A stretch of 64,000 nt of DNA from Echinicola arenosa (GCF_014841125.1 NZ_JACYTQ010000001.1:806001-870000); one strand, 5' to 3'; positions 17,033 through 26,455 are shown, counted from the stretch's first letter. The notes: generated by a model not told the origin, from the sequence alone. Numbers and translations are program-made.

Positions 17033-18193
17033 TTAACTGATAATTAGTTTTTTACCATTTCGTTCTATTTTTATTTTGTTAGTGATTTCCATTATTTCAA
17101 GTATGGGATCCAATTCCTCATAGCGGTTAATCCACCCTTCAAAACGAACCTCCTTGAGCCCTTGACTGCTGTACTTTGCTTCGAAATCATACCACCTTGC
17201 GAGGTCTTTCATGATGTCTTCTAACCTGGCATTGTTGAAGTAATATTTGCCATCTACCCAAGCAGTTGCTCTTGATGCGTCAATTTCGCTCACTTCAATT
17301 TCTTTGGATAGCTTGTTTAATACTCCTATTTCATCTGGGCTAAGCGTGGTTTCAACCAAGCTTTCATTGATGAGTTTAACTTTTCCTTCTACCAAAACGG
17401 TTTCTGTAGTAGCTTCATTGGCGTAAGCTTTTACATTAAACGAAGTCCCTAAAACCTGCACTTTCATCCCCTCTACTTCCACATAAAAAGGGCGTTCCTG
17501 ATCGTGGCTTACCTCAAAGTATCCTTCCCCTTCTAGCTTTACAGTTCTGGATTTATCTGAAAATGCAACAGGAAAAACCAATTTGGATTGGGCATTTAAA
17601 AAAACCTTGGTACCATCTGAAAGTCGAAGTTTGTATTCATTCCCTACTCGGGTTTCGATGGTATTAAAAATTTCTTTATCTGCACCCTCACCCTCGTTCT
17701 GATAAATCAATTCATCCTGAACAAGCATCAATTTCTCACCAGACTTTTCTTCAATCTGCAAATCATCCTTTTCTTCCAAATTGATCTGGCTGCCATCACT
17801 TAAAGTAAGCATTGCCCCATTCCCCCCAGGCATTAGCGAACCAGTCTCATTCCCCACATAATATTGACTATATAAAATCACCCCTAGAGACAAAGGGATT
17901 ATGATGATAGCGGCCCATTTCAGGGTCATTAGAAAACTGATGCTTTTATTAGGCCGAATACTCTTCTCTATTTTCTGCCATGCTTTTTCCTTGTCCAAGC
18001 CAGTTTTTGCGTGTGCTTGAATATCTTCCCAGCTCTCCTTCTCCAATTTGGAAACCAAGTGTTGGTTCATATCAGACTTGTCCCGCCAAGCATGTAATAT
18101 TTTTAATTCATTGGGTTCAAGAGCATCTTCCCCTTTCAGTTTGCTCTTGGCCAATACCTTTGAAATATCAAATAAATGATTTATCGATTTCAT
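17033..18193 (-). CDS. FecR-family anti-sigma factor (copy A)
   Basis: A 386-residue single-pass inner-membrane protein. The cytoplasmic N-terminus (about 1-85) would bind the ECF sigma factor; one transmembrane helix (WAAIIIIPLSLGVILY, about 88-105) follows. The periplasmic FecR domain has TRVGNEYKLRLSDGTKVFLN and VQVLGTSFNVKAYA; the C-terminal DUF4974-type domain (WVDGKYYFNNARLEDIMKDL) would touch the SusC STN domain. It is downstream of the sigma gene but separated from it by 459 bases, compared with 140 in copy B. Sequence identity to its copy B relative is clearly lower than that of SusC or SusD. Confidence 0.94.
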   Translation of the reverse strand: MKSINHLFDISKVLAKSKLKGEDALEPNELKILHAWRDKSDMNQHLVSKLEKESWEDIQAHAKTGLDKEKAWQKIEKSIRPNKSISFLMTLKWAAIIIIPLSLGVILYSQYYVGNETGSLMPGGNGAMLTLSDGSQINLEEKDDLQIEEKSGEKLMLVQDELIYQNEGEGADKEIFNTIETRVGNEYKLRLSDGTKVFLNAQSKLVFPVAFSDKSRTVKLEGEGYFEVSHDQERPFYVEVEGMKVQVLGTSFNVKAYANEATTETVLVEGKVKLINESLVETTLSPDEIGVLNKLSKEIEVSEIDASRATAWVDGKYYFNNARLEDIMKDLARWYDFEAKYSSQGLKEVRFEGWINRYEELDPILEIMEITNKIKIERNGKKLIIS

Positions 18194-18652
18194 CCTTTAG
18201 TTTTAAACTTTATGGAAGCAGTCATTCTAGACCCTTCGCCCTATTAAAACTCAAAACCCAAAAAGTGGGTGAATGATATTTTAAAAAAATTTTACCAAAC
18301 TGTTAATTTCCTTAAAGAATCTCATGTATTTATCACCAATCCTGTAGGAATCGTATCAAAATTCAACAGAATTTAATTTTAAATTAACTTACATTATTCA
18401 ATATTTTAAAACATAATAATGCAAATAATAAAAAAATAGAATTTACAGAACGCTTAACGCTATAACACAAATCGATATCCATCTAAAAAAAGGAAGCAAT
18501 GATATTAAAAAAATTAAAGGTTTTTATTGAGTGAAATGATTTATGGAATCGAAAAGTAATGTCAAGCATTTGACTCCCAGTCCTCCGAAAGGCAGGTACT
18601 CCGACTGCATGTATCAAAATGATTTACCTCTTCCAATAACGATCTGTCGATT
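18194..18652. other. Intergenic region between sigma and anti-sigma genes (copy A)
   Basis: 459 bases with no supportable gene. Most is very A+T-rich. A short G+C-richer insert at about 18566-18610 carries AGTCGGAG-type words on the minus strand, resembling the element at 50961-51005. The corresponding gap in copy B is only 140 bases, so about 300 bases were gained here or lost there. Confidence 0.6.
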
Positions 18653-19207
18653 TTAGATTTCCAAAAGCAGCACTGCTAATACCCCAATGGCCTCTCTAAG
18701 ATTTTTGTAGGCATTCTTCTTCAATGTTTTCACCGTATTGATAGAAACATTCAATTCATCGGCAATCTCCTGATTTTTTAAGCCATCCAAATGAAGCTGA
18801 ATAATTTTTCTAGATTGATCAGGCAGTTCCTTAATCCCCTTCTCCAATAAGCGGTAAGTTTCTTCCTCTACCACATTCGCATCATAAAACATCTCCGTAA
18901 ACAAATCACTTCCCTCAAATAGTTGGTTTTTGCGAGCGTCATTTTTTAAAAAGGTAAGGCATTTGTTTTTTGTAACGGTGTAGAGGAAACTTTTCAGGGA
19001 TGAATAGGACAGCATGTCCTTTCTGTAATCCCAAACAGTAATGAAAACTTCTTGGACAATGTCCTCTGCATTGTCAAAATCCTTAAGGTATTTATTGGCA
19101 AAAAGACATAAGCTATCATAGAACTCATCAAAAAAAGTCCTGTAAGCATCGACATTTCCTTTTCTCAGCTTTTCTATTAACCCACTATCTCTATAGGATG
19201 ATCTCAA
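18653..19207 (-). CDS. ECF RNA polymerase sigma factor (copy A)
   Basis: A 184-residue sigma-70 family factor of the FecI-like Bacteroidota type. Region 2 is at about 22-90 (FANKYLKDFDNAEDIVQEVF) and region 4 at about 125-175 (LPDQSRKIIQLHL, then INTVKTLKKNAY). The start is TTG at 19207: an in-frame TAA lies immediately upstream and no ATG is available before region 2. The paralogue in copy B also starts with TTG at the same alignment position. It should direct transcription of the SusC operon of its own cassette once released by the FecR protein. Confidence 0.93.
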   Translation of the reverse strand: MRSSYRDSGLIEKLRKGNVDAYRTFFDEFYDSLCLFANKYLKDFDNAEDIVQEVFITVWDYRKDMLSYSSLKSFLYTVTKNKCLTFLKNDARKNQLFEGSDLFTEMFYDANVVEEETYRLLEKGIKELPDQSRKIIQLHLDGLKNQEIADELNVSINTVKTLKKNAYKNLREAIGVLAVLLLEI

Positions 19208-19306
19208 TTAACTTATTGAAGTTCAAGGATATTATATTTGATTACAGCCTCGAAAATTAAGACAAAAAAGAGATAAATAAAACCGAACTTATTTAAGACA
19301 AAATTT

Positions 19307-19334
19307 CAAATCTAACTTGATCACTCAAAAACAA
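19307..19334 (-). promoter_or_regulatory. Candidate Bacteroidota housekeeping promoter for sigma gene A
   Basis: TAGATTTG at 19314-19307 matches the TAnnTTTG -7 consensus, and a TTG lies 17 bases upstream (19334-19332). The spacing is slightly shorter than the usual 19 or so. The predicted leader before the TTG start is about 95 bases. Confidence 0.35.
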
Positions 19335-19547
19335 TCCAATAACTTAACTATTAAAGCATAAAATATTGTATTTATAACACTATACGTAAATAATTGAATT
19401 TTTTCATCACTAATATAATTATCGAAAAATATTAAATCATTAGGTTGTTTGGACTAAAATTGCATTTCTCACAAGAAAAAAAGTCAATAATCATGACTGA
19501 AACATATGGTATTGTCAAAAAATTATGTGACACTTATTTAAGCAAAT

Positions 19548-19572
19548 AAGCGTGGTCCATTAGACCACGCTT
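19548..19572 (-). terminator. Terminator-like hairpin downstream of cassette B
   Basis: Perfect 10-bp stem AAGCGTGGTC/GACCACGCTT with a five-base loop (TAATG on the minus strand), followed by ATTTGCTTAAAT. It lies 268 bases after the tlpA-like B stop, unusually far for a dedicated terminator. Sequence and flanks match the terminator after dsbD. Confidence 0.7.
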
Positions 19573-19839
19573 ATAAATCAAATAAACCGCATTTAATTTC
19601 TTATAAACCATCCACTCTACTTATTAAGACAATCAGGGAGATGGACTTTAACATCATAAATAAAAGATGTTGCTATGCCATTAAGATAGAGACCTTGATT
19701 TTCTTAACATAAAGTCTGTTTTTATAAAACTACTTTATCCCAAATGGGGTGATAACTTTTGAAATAATTTTAAAAATTATTCTTTTTTAGAAATCCGAGA
19801 ACTCATTAAATAAAAGACAGCGTTTCTCTTATCAGCCTT

Positions 19840-21252
19840 TTATTTTTTCAACAATTCAACCAATTGCTCCTTCAGGCCTTCTTGCGATGGTCTCATGGCA
19901 TCTGTGGTTACAATATTCCCTTGTTTATCAAAAATCATAAATCTTGGAATCCCTTTGATTTCATAGTTCTTCACCAAGCCAGACTCCCAAGCCTTATCAG
20001 CCATCAACTGCACTCCTTTGAGGTCTTTCTCTTTTACAAAATTCTTCCACTTTTGTTTATCCTTTAAGGCATCGATAGAAACACTAAGGAACACAATATC
20101 TTCTCCATGAAGCTCTTCTTCCAATTTTTTCAAGGAAGGGATTTGTTTGATACATGGACCACACCAAGTTGCCCAAATGTCCAAGTAAACGACCTTACCT
20201 TTAAAGGAATCAAAAGATACCATATTGCCTTCAACATCTTCATATTCAAATTTAAATCCTGGTTGACCGGCTTCAGTAAAATATTTCTTTTCTAATTCTA
20301 CAATCAAAGCTTTGCTTTCCTCAGAAGTCATATAGGGTCTTGCTATAGCAATCTCTCTCTCAAATTGCCCCCCCTTAAACCTTCTGGTAGAGAAATAATC
20401 CCTAAGGAAAACATCCAATAAGGCTGGATCATCAAAGCTTGGAATCATCCCTGAGAGAGGTTTAGAGCTAACTGGCTTTGGGTTCTCTAAAAACAGATAG
20501 TAAGTCATGAAATAATTATCCATATAAGATTTACCATTCCACAGCTTCAAAAGATCAGCATCGGTAAATTTCACATCCTTCTCCCATTGTTGATAGAAAT
20601 CAGGGTATTCTTCAGGGCTGGCATGCATTGTCCTTGGAAACCTGAAAAAAGAAAAAGACTGTTCTTCCAAATCCGTTTGCACAGATAACTTCATCAAGGC
20701 ATCAAATTGCTCATCGCCCGTATTGATGCGATTTTTAAAGTCTTGGGCTTCATCAATCATTTCATTCTTAACTAGCGGGAAAAACTCCTTATAGGTTTTC
20801 ACAGAACCCACTCTATTGATATCCAACATCTTTTCAACAGACTTGTTCCAATCAGTCACTAGCTCATTATGCCCTAAGTCTTCACCGGCCAACACATAAC
20901 CATCTTCCTGAATGGTCACTTTTAGTTCCACTCCACTTTCCAAGTAAAAGCGAAGCATGTGACTATACCTTCTTGGCGCTATTTCTAGATGATAAAATGC
21001 TGCTTCATCCACAGGATACATAAAGGCAAACTCTCCCTTCTCATTGGTGCTACTTGTAGCCACTGTCTCCAGTGCTCCATCTACTACTTGCTGAAGTTTG
21101 ACCTCTCCAAATGGATTTTCAAAATCGACTTTTCCACTAATGATCGCGTATCCTTCAATACCTTTGGCCATTAAGGCTGTTTGGGTCAGTACCGTCAATA
21201 CGAGCAGTACTTTACAAAATTTCTTCATTTCTGATTTCATTTTTATGTTCAA
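19840..21252 (-). CDS. TlpA-family thioredoxin with N-terminal DUF4369-like domain (copy B)
   Basis: A 470-residue exported disulfide reductase, paralogue of 6507-7895. The active site WATWCGPC has Cys364 and Cys367; the loop KGIPRFM carries the cis-proline. The N-terminal domain contains KGIEGYAIISGKVDFENPFG, matching the copy A start EIEGFAMIKGKVDYD. ATG 21252 leaves 6 bases after the protease stop; ATG 21240 and 21228 are also possible, and the latter (MKKFCKVLL) looks most like a normal signal peptide start. It is the last gene of cassette B, with no cysM-dsbD behind it. Confidence 0.92.
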   Translation of the reverse strand: MNIKMKSEMKKFCKVLLVLTVLTQTALMAKGIEGYAIISGKVDFENPFGEVKLQQVVDGALETVATSSTNEKGEFAFMYPVDEAAFYHLEIAPRRYSHMLRFYLESGVELKVTIQEDGYVLAGEDLGHNELVTDWNKSVEKMLDINRVGSVKTYKEFFPLVKNEMIDEAQDFKNRINTGDEQFDALMKLSVQTDLEEQSFSFFRFPRTMHASPEEYPDFYQQWEKDVKFTDADLLKLWNGKSYMDNYFMTYYLFLENPKPVSSKPLSGMIPSFDDPALLDVFLRDYFSTRRFKGGQFEREIAIARPYMTSEESKALIVELEKKYFTEAGQPGFKFEYEDVEGNMVSFDSFKGKVVYLDIWATWCGPCIKQIPSLKKLEEELHGEDIVFLSVSIDALKDKQKWKNFVKEKDLKGVQLMADKAWESGLVKNYEIKGIPRFMIFDKQGNIVTTDAMRPSQEGLKEQLVELLKK

Positions 21253-21258
21253 TAATTT

Positions 21259-22776
21259 TTATATCTCTAAATCTAATTGCATCATCTGTTCACCATACAA
21301 TACCCTTACTGTAATGCTTCCCGCCGCTTTATCCAAAAGTTGACCGAGACCATCTGACAATAAGTCTTCCGATGTAAAATCGTCTATCATTGTAATTTTG
21401 CTCCCCACCTTCAAGCCTTCCCTGTTTGCGGCAGAACCCTGGATCACCTGTTTGATTTCCAGTTCATCATCCTCATTAAAATGCAGTACCATTCCACCAA
21501 TAGCGAAATCCGAAGGTTTGGCAAAAACTTGATTGGGTTCCATGTAAAGTTTCTTATGCAATCGATCTATCGTCACATGAAACTTCTTGATCAATGCTAT
21601 CCCAAAAGAACCCGAACTGGTAATCCAATCCTTGTTTTGAGGGTCGTATTGCTGTAATGACACAAGGATATTTTCCATTTTATGGTCTCCGATACGCGCA
21701 TAGTCTATGTATCCAATTTGGATGGGGGTGGCCATGCCCATACTGTAATTGGTGGAGTGAAAGGCTGCCTCAAACCCATCGGACAATTGTTCCTGCCCAA
21801 CGTAGGGGCCAAAAAATATCATACTGTATCCAGCTCCTGTATCAAACACCATCTCTGCTGTCAACTCCTCTTCTTTGTTGGCCAAATAATAGCTGATCGG
21901 TATCTCAGGCACCCCCGAACTGAAGTCTACATCCAAAACTGCTGCCTCAGGATTGGGCTGAAAAGAATTAAAATCATACAATTCTATCACTTTTCTATCA
22001 AAGTCGAATTGGGTCGTATACTTCCGCAAAATTCCTCCTCCAATTAGCCCATCCACCTGACTGTCCATACCTGGAAAAATCACCAGATTTTGCTTGTCCA
22101 GAGACAATTCTTCTGCTAGATGGACCGTATTGCCACTGGAGAATTTCACGGTAGTCTTCCCTCCTACGACAGCTGTCTCATGGTCTCTGATATGCTTTAC
22201 CTGCACTTCTTCTGCCGCCTCTGGACTCAGGGCCATTCCATCAGCCCCTGTATCAAAAATGAAACGTAAGACTTTTTCACTATCATTCATTGTGGCCTTA
22301 ATGATGATCTTATTGTTTTCCATTACAAAAGGTATGGTGGCCACGAGGCCATGATCAGAATACCGGTCCAAATCATAGAAACCGTCAAAAAGATCGACAT
22401 AAGTAAGCTGCGCATCTTTGTTAAAAGCCAAATTGGTAGTTATTTCTTCCCCTTTCTCAAGTTGAATTTTCACATTTGCCAGCACCAGCTCCCCATGCTT
22501 CTTATTACCTTGAAAAGTAATCGACTCAATGGCGTAATACTGTTTTACAAGGCCTTCCAACAGGTAATTCATTTCATCTCCATCATACACTCCAATCATA
22601 AAATCAGGAGCAAGCAGTTCCTTTACAGCTTCTGCATCTCTTGATATCATGGCCTTTTCGAAAGCTCCTACCCCTTGCTCTAGTTGCTTTTTACTTTGCG
22701 CAAAGGAAGGAATCACGCTGAATCCCAGGCAAAGGCCTAAGAGGAATATTTTTGTAATCTTTTGAAAACGCATCAT
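21259..22776 (-). CDS. Exported two-DTG aspartyl protease with NTF2-like and PDZ domains (copy B)
   Basis: A 505-residue paralogue of 7930-9540. The signal peptide (about 1-27) is followed by the NTF2-like segment (APDFMIGVYDGDE). The two lobes have Asp175 (FDTGADGMALS) and Asp312 (FDTGAGYSMIFFG), exactly 137 residues apart as in copy A, with LIGGGIL in lobe 1. The C-terminal PDZ-like region contains GLKVGSKITMIDDF. Conserved spacing and identical motifs in both copies argue that both lobes are needed. The start overlaps the stop of the thioredoxin gene (ATGA), so the two are translationally coupled, tying protease to reductase. Peptidase activity is predicted, not shown. Confidence 0.87.
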   Translation of the reverse strand: MMRFQKITKIFLLGLCLGFSVIPSFAQSKKQLEQGVGAFEKAMISRDAEAVKELLAPDFMIGVYDGDEMNYLLEGLVKQYYAIESITFQGNKKHGELVLANVKIQLEKGEEITTNLAFNKDAQLTYVDLFDGFYDLDRYSDHGLVATIPFVMENNKIIIKATMNDSEKVLRFIFDTGADGMALSPEAAEEVQVKHIRDHETAVVGGKTTVKFSSGNTVHLAEELSLDKQNLVIFPGMDSQVDGLIGGGILRKYTTQFDFDRKVIELYDFNSFQPNPEAAVLDVDFSSGVPEIPISYYLANKEEELTAEMVFDTGAGYSMIFFGPYVGQEQLSDGFEAAFHSTNYSMGMATPIQIGYIDYARIGDHKMENILVSLQQYDPQNKDWITSSGSFGIALIKKFHVTIDRLHKKLYMEPNQVFAKPSDFAIGGMVLHFNEDDELEIKQVIQGSAANREGLKVGSKITMIDDFTSEDLLSDGLGQLLDKAAGSITVRVLYGEQMMQLDLEI

Positions 22777-23978
22777 TGTAAAACCGGGATCTCTTTGATC
22801 AATTCTTTAGGCTGGTATCCGGCCATGCTTCCACTGGCTATTGCCTTCGATAGTAACTCCACATCCTGGGCAGTTAAGTTGCTATCATTATCTTTCAATT
22901 GGATTTTATCCAATTCCGATTGTGCTCCACTTGCTTTATCCATCAGGGCCAATATCAAACTGTAGTTATATAGTTGTTCTGCATCAGGCTGCTCCGTCAA
23001 TACACTTTCTTCATACCATTCCTTCATGGCATTTAGGGTGGCTTCATCTTCAGGAAGATGCTGCAAAACCCCGCTGATTACATTAAAAACCTGATCCCTG
23101 CTATCAATATCCAATTTTCTATATTCCTGTAAGTACCAAAGGTGTTGGGGGTCTTCTTTATAATACCTGTTCAGCAAAAAAGGTGTGAAGCGATTGACAT
23201 CCTTTTCATTCATAAAATCCTTGATAATATTTATGGTGCCTTGTGCACGCTTGATTTGTTTGGCCGCCGCAAACTGATTTATTTGAGAGGTGGCAATTCC
23301 AAACATTCTTTTGCTCACAATCCCATAGCCATACTGTTCTCCAAGCGACTCTGCGTTGGTCCAATAGTACTGATCATATTGACCACCTCTTGCAAAGGTG
23401 CTCAATACCATAAAAGGAACCTCCTGGTTCCAGTCAGTTTGAGATGCCATATATTGCTTGATCTCCTCCCCATCAAGCTTACGGTTCTGACTGATAAAAA
23501 ATTCTGAGTAAAAAGCAGGATAATCCAAGTCCAAACTAGGGTCGAATGCTGTAAAATCTCCTTCCTCCGCCTTGACCATCATTTCTTTCAAAGCGCTCAC
23601 CATCCCATTGACATTTAGGTATCCGGATGCTACATCAAGCACTTTTCCTTCATGATTCAAAAAAACAAAAGAGGGGAATCCTGTCGCGCCGAATTTCCTG
23701 CTCAACAAAGCTCCATCTTCTTCCTTGAATACGTCTGACTTAAAACTGATAAAATCAGATTCCAGCAATTTACTTACCTCAGGATGTGGAAAAACCTCTT
23801 TGGCCATTTTTTCACAAGGCATGCATCCCTCAAAATAAAGGTCCACAAAAATAAGCTTCTTTTGTTCCTTGGCTTCATCCAATACTTCCTTCCAGCTTCC
23901 CTGGAAAAATGGATCCTGGGCATATCCAGAAAATATGACCAGAATAAGGGCCATTAACGTTAAACTAAATCTTTTCAT
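22773..23978 (-). CDS. Exported thioredoxin-fold protein with helical C-terminal domain (copy B only)
   Basis: A 401-residue protein. The signal peptide (about 1-20) is followed by a thioredoxin fold (about 25-140) with active site GCMPC and a cis-proline loop ATGFPSF. This resembles the thioredoxin_7/DUF255-like group. Residues about 150-401 are helical with repeated aromatic positions, perhaps a tetratricopeptide-like scaffold; I do not recognise that part. It begins about 200 bases after the PKD-like gene and overlaps the protease gene by 4 bases. Copy A lacks an intact equivalent. A role in reducing or isomerising substrates of the coupled protease is inferred from position. Confidence 0.85.
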   Translation of the reverse strand: MKRFSLTLMALILVIFSGYAQDPFFQGSWKEVLDEAKEQKKLIFVDLYFEGCMPCEKMAKEVFPHPEVSKLLESDFISFKSDVFKEEDGALLSRKFGATGFPSFVFLNHEGKVLDVASGYLNVNGMVSALKEMMVKAEEGDFTAFDPSLDLDYPAFYSEFFISQNRKLDGEEIKQYMASQTDWNQEVPFMVLSTFARGGQYDQYYWTNAESLGEQYGYGIVSKRMFGIATSQINQFAAAKQIKRAQGTINIIKDFMNEKDVNRFTPFLLNRYYKEDPQHLWYLQEYRKLDIDSRDQVFNVISGVLQHLPEDEATLNAMKEWYEESVLTEQPDAEQLYNYSLILALMDKASGAQSELDKIQLKDNDSNLTAQDVELLSKAIASGSMAGYQPKELIKEIPVLQ

Positions 23979-24096
23979 CTTACATAATTGGGTTTTATAT
24001 TCTCAAAAGGGTATACAAGATTAGGAAAGGACTTATATTTCCCTTCTAGGCAATTCTCAAGGTTTGATCAGTAAAGAAAAAAGGCAGTGAGTTTAA

Positions 24097-24162
24097 AAAG
24101 CCCCTCCCCATAACATCGTCCGTGAAGAAAATGTCAATCAAAAAAATTGGGGAGGGTGCTTT
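24097..24162 (-). terminator. Hairpin directly after PKD-like gene B
   Basis: AAAGCCCCTCCCCA pairs with TGGGGAGGGTGCTTT (one bulged base) across a loop of about 36 bases, 14 bases after the PKD-like stop. Same position as the copy A hairpin; a terminator or attenuator between the SusCD part and the thioredoxin-protease part is likely. Confidence 0.6.
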
Positions 24163-24176
24163 CTAATTACCAATAC

Positions 24177-25682
24177 TTATCTCTCTCTATAAGCAACACT
24201 TACAATTTTACCGAAGCCTTCCAGCTCACTATCCAAAGTAATCTGACCGTTTACCGGCGGCACGTTATAGAATTCCAGCTTTCCTGAACTTTCAGCAGGC
24301 AATGAGGAATCATTAGAAGCCACCATCAACTGCTTTTCAAAATCAGCGGTATGCGCTCTAGGAAAAGCCAAGTTATAAAATTCAAGGTGCGTCACTTCTT
24401 TGGAGCCATAATCCAGCATCTCATAAGCTACCTTAGTAGATAGATCATATTCATAGACTTTTGAACCAATATTAAAGAACAGGAAGCCGAAATCTGGATG
24501 AACCGCAAAGTTTTCTGCTTGATCAAATCCATCTACATTAATGGCTTCAAAATACACCTGCTGTAATGTGGTAAAAGTCTGCGCTATACGGGCTATATAA
24601 TACTGTCCATTATCATTAAGAACTGCCAAGGCCTCCCCTCCATTATATTCGTTATACCCCATATATACTAAGTCCATACCGATATTATAGTCGAACAAAG
24701 TTCCGTTAGGCATCAAGTCAGACTCTTCCTTATTGACACCCATATGTCGAAGAAAACGTTTGTTATCTTCATCAAATAAAATGGATTGATCAGCTACAAA
24801 GAAAGGATTGACACTAATAAAAGGAGAAGGTGTATAGGGTGCTGCCTCTCCACTGACCATATTGATCGGCACACCATAAGCTATTCCATAAGTTCTAAAA
24901 TAATAATACACCTTTCCTTCACTTAGCATTAAGGATGAGTTCCCTCCTCTATCGTAGATTTGATCGGCTCTCCAATCTTCAGGAAAAGTACCAGTAGCCT
25001 CATAAGTCAACCTTAAATCTTCTGACCATCCAAAAGAATCCGGATCAATTTTAGTAGTTCCTGTGCCCTCACTGGTCACATAGATCCCGTATAGGGTAGG
25101 GTCATAATCATAGCAGAAAACCATACCAGGAGCGCCTTCCAATTTCAAGGAAGAGCCAGTATAGTTCAAGACATCTGGAATCACCATATAATCTTCCTCT
25201 ATTCTAGAAGCCATATCCAATCTCGCTTTACCATTGACATCACTCATCACCATCCAGCCTTCATACACCGAACTGATGACTTCCATAGCAAATTTTGTAG
25301 CAAACTGCACCCCTGTAGTCATATCACGCACGCGATAATAACCATTATAAATACCTGGGGCAACTGAAAGCTGAATATCCAGCACCCTTTGGTCACTTAA
25401 GAATTTTTCTTTGTCATTTGGCAAAGCCCCTGGCTTTTGTAAAAACCACTCGTATTCATAATTCTCTGGATTATCAGATTCATCCAGAGTAAAGGCTAAA
25501 TTAGGTTCAATTTTGAACTGTTCTCCTTGATAAGCCACATAACTGCTATCAATGCCCTCAAAATCTATTTCATTGATTTCTTGATATTGGTAGTTGCCCA
25601 AATCCTCCATACATGCCGGCAACAAGATGGGGAGTAACCCCAAGCATATGTATATTAATATTTTTTTCATCGTTTGTTTCAT
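24177..25682 (-). CDS. PKD-like family lipoprotein (copy B)
   Basis: A 501-residue paralogue of 9847-11310. Lipobox LLPAC, then MEDLGNYQYQ, the family opening. The PKD-like segment contains LAFTLDESDNPENYEYEW; the propeller-like remainder repeats motifs seen in copy A (YGIYVTSEGTGTTKID, LFDYNIGMDLVYM). The frame starts at ATG 25682, overlapping the DUF4843 stop by one base. ATG 25670 (MKKILIYICLG) aligns better with the copy A start and may be the true one. Predicted outer-surface accessory of the SusCD complex; no enzyme motif. Confidence 0.88.
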   Translation of the reverse strand: MKQTMKKILIYICLGLLPILLPACMEDLGNYQYQEINEIDFEGIDSSYVAYQGEQFKIEPNLAFTLDESDNPENYEYEWFLQKPGALPNDKEKFLSDQRVLDIQLSVAPGIYNGYYRVRDMTTGVQFATKFAMEVISSVYEGWMVMSDVNGKARLDMASRIEEDYMVIPDVLNYTGSSLKLEGAPGMVFCYDYDPTLYGIYVTSEGTGTTKIDPDSFGWSEDLRLTYEATGTFPEDWRADQIYDRGGNSSLMLSEGKVYYYFRTYGIAYGVPINMVSGEAAPYTPSPFISVNPFFVADQSILFDEDNKRFLRHMGVNKEESDLMPNGTLFDYNIGMDLVYMGYNEYNGGEALAVLNDNGQYYIARIAQTFTTLQQVYFEAINVDGFDQAENFAVHPDFGFLFFNIGSKVYEYDLSTKVAYEMLDYGSKEVTHLEFYNLAFPRAHTADFEKQLMVASNDSSLPAESSGKLEFYNVPPVNGQITLDSELEGFGKIVSVAYRER

Positions 25683-26440
25683 TAAAAGTAAGCACCCATT
25701 TCCATTTCCGTTCCATCTTCCTCATAAACCGTATTCCCTGCAGCTCTTTGAAGATCCAGATACCGCTTCATCGCCTTTCCAAAGTACATCATTTTGGAAA
25801 TTTCAAGACGCCCTTTTGAAAATGTAAGTGGATCTATACCCAAAACTTCATTCATCAACATCAATTTTTTCAAAGAAAACGGTCCCAGAAATGGAGCAAA
25901 CCAATTCTGTGGTTCTGAAACAGTACCAGTCAAGTACAGTTCAAAGTTGACATGGCTTACCTCTATCTCACCAAACTCATTGACATAGTTTTTCATTTCG
26001 GTATTGAAATACTCATTGGGCAGTAAATCAAAACCTATCATCACAGTATCCTCTGCGATATCCGGGGTCTTGAACAACCTGATCTGAATGGCTGATTCCA
26101 CAGCACCAGCGGGAATCACCAATTCATTTTCAATTTTAAAGTTAGTTCCTTCCACCGCTGTGGACTTTTCTGACAATTCCACTGAAAAAGCTCGGTCATA
26201 ATCCTTTTTATTCCCCATAATCTTCACCGGGATGCTGACCAAGGAATCCGTAAAATCAGCAGGCACCAAACCTACTGAATAATATATACTGTCAAAGGGT
26301 ATTGCAGGCTCTTCTTTTTTTGAAAAGGTAAAGTAAATGCTGTCTGTGCTACTGGTATAGGTCATCAACTCATCCTCCACACAGCTCCAGCACATCACTA
26401 TCACTATAAATAGAAATATATTTCGAATTGTATTTTTCAT
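25682..26440 (-). CDS. DUF4843 lipoprotein (copy B)
   Basis: A 252-residue paralogue of 11323-12078 with the same lipobox (MCWSC) and ending (EEDGTEMEMGAYF). The motifs YYSVGLVPADFTDSL and AVEGTNFKIENE match copy A. It follows SusD by 15 bases in the same operon. More diverged from its partner than SusD is, which fits a surface-exposed accessory. Confidence 0.87.
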   Translation of the reverse strand: MKNTIRNIFLFIVIVMCWSCVEDELMTYTSSTDSIYFTFSKKEEPAIPFDSIYYSVGLVPADFTDSLVSIPVKIMGNKKDYDRAFSVELSEKSTAVEGTNFKIENELVIPAGAVESAIQIRLFKTPDIAEDTVMIGFDLLPNEYFNTEMKNYVNEFGEIEVSHVNFELYLTGTVSEPQNWFAPFLGPFSLKKLMLMNEVLGIDPLTFSKGRLEISKMMYFGKAMKRYLDLQRAAGNTVYEEDGTEMEMGAYF

Positions 26441-26455
26441 AGTTGTTAGGGATTT

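Larger units (their letters stand above)
19208..19839. other. Junction region between cassette A and cassette B
   Basis: 632 A+T-rich bases with no gene I can support. The right part (19541-19602) is a hairpin with flanks related to the dsbD trailer at 3143-3216. The left part is the leader and promoter region of the copy A sigma gene. A short open stretch on the minus strand (about 28 codons, ending near 19624) encodes SFIYDV, faintly like the DsbD C-terminus IYDV, but this may be chance. Confidence 0.6.

Noticed and set aside
19600-19720. Remnant of the dsbD C-terminus upstream of the copied trailer (IYDV match)
   Set aside because: Four identical residues in a short frame is too little; only the non-coding trailer similarity is kept as a finding.
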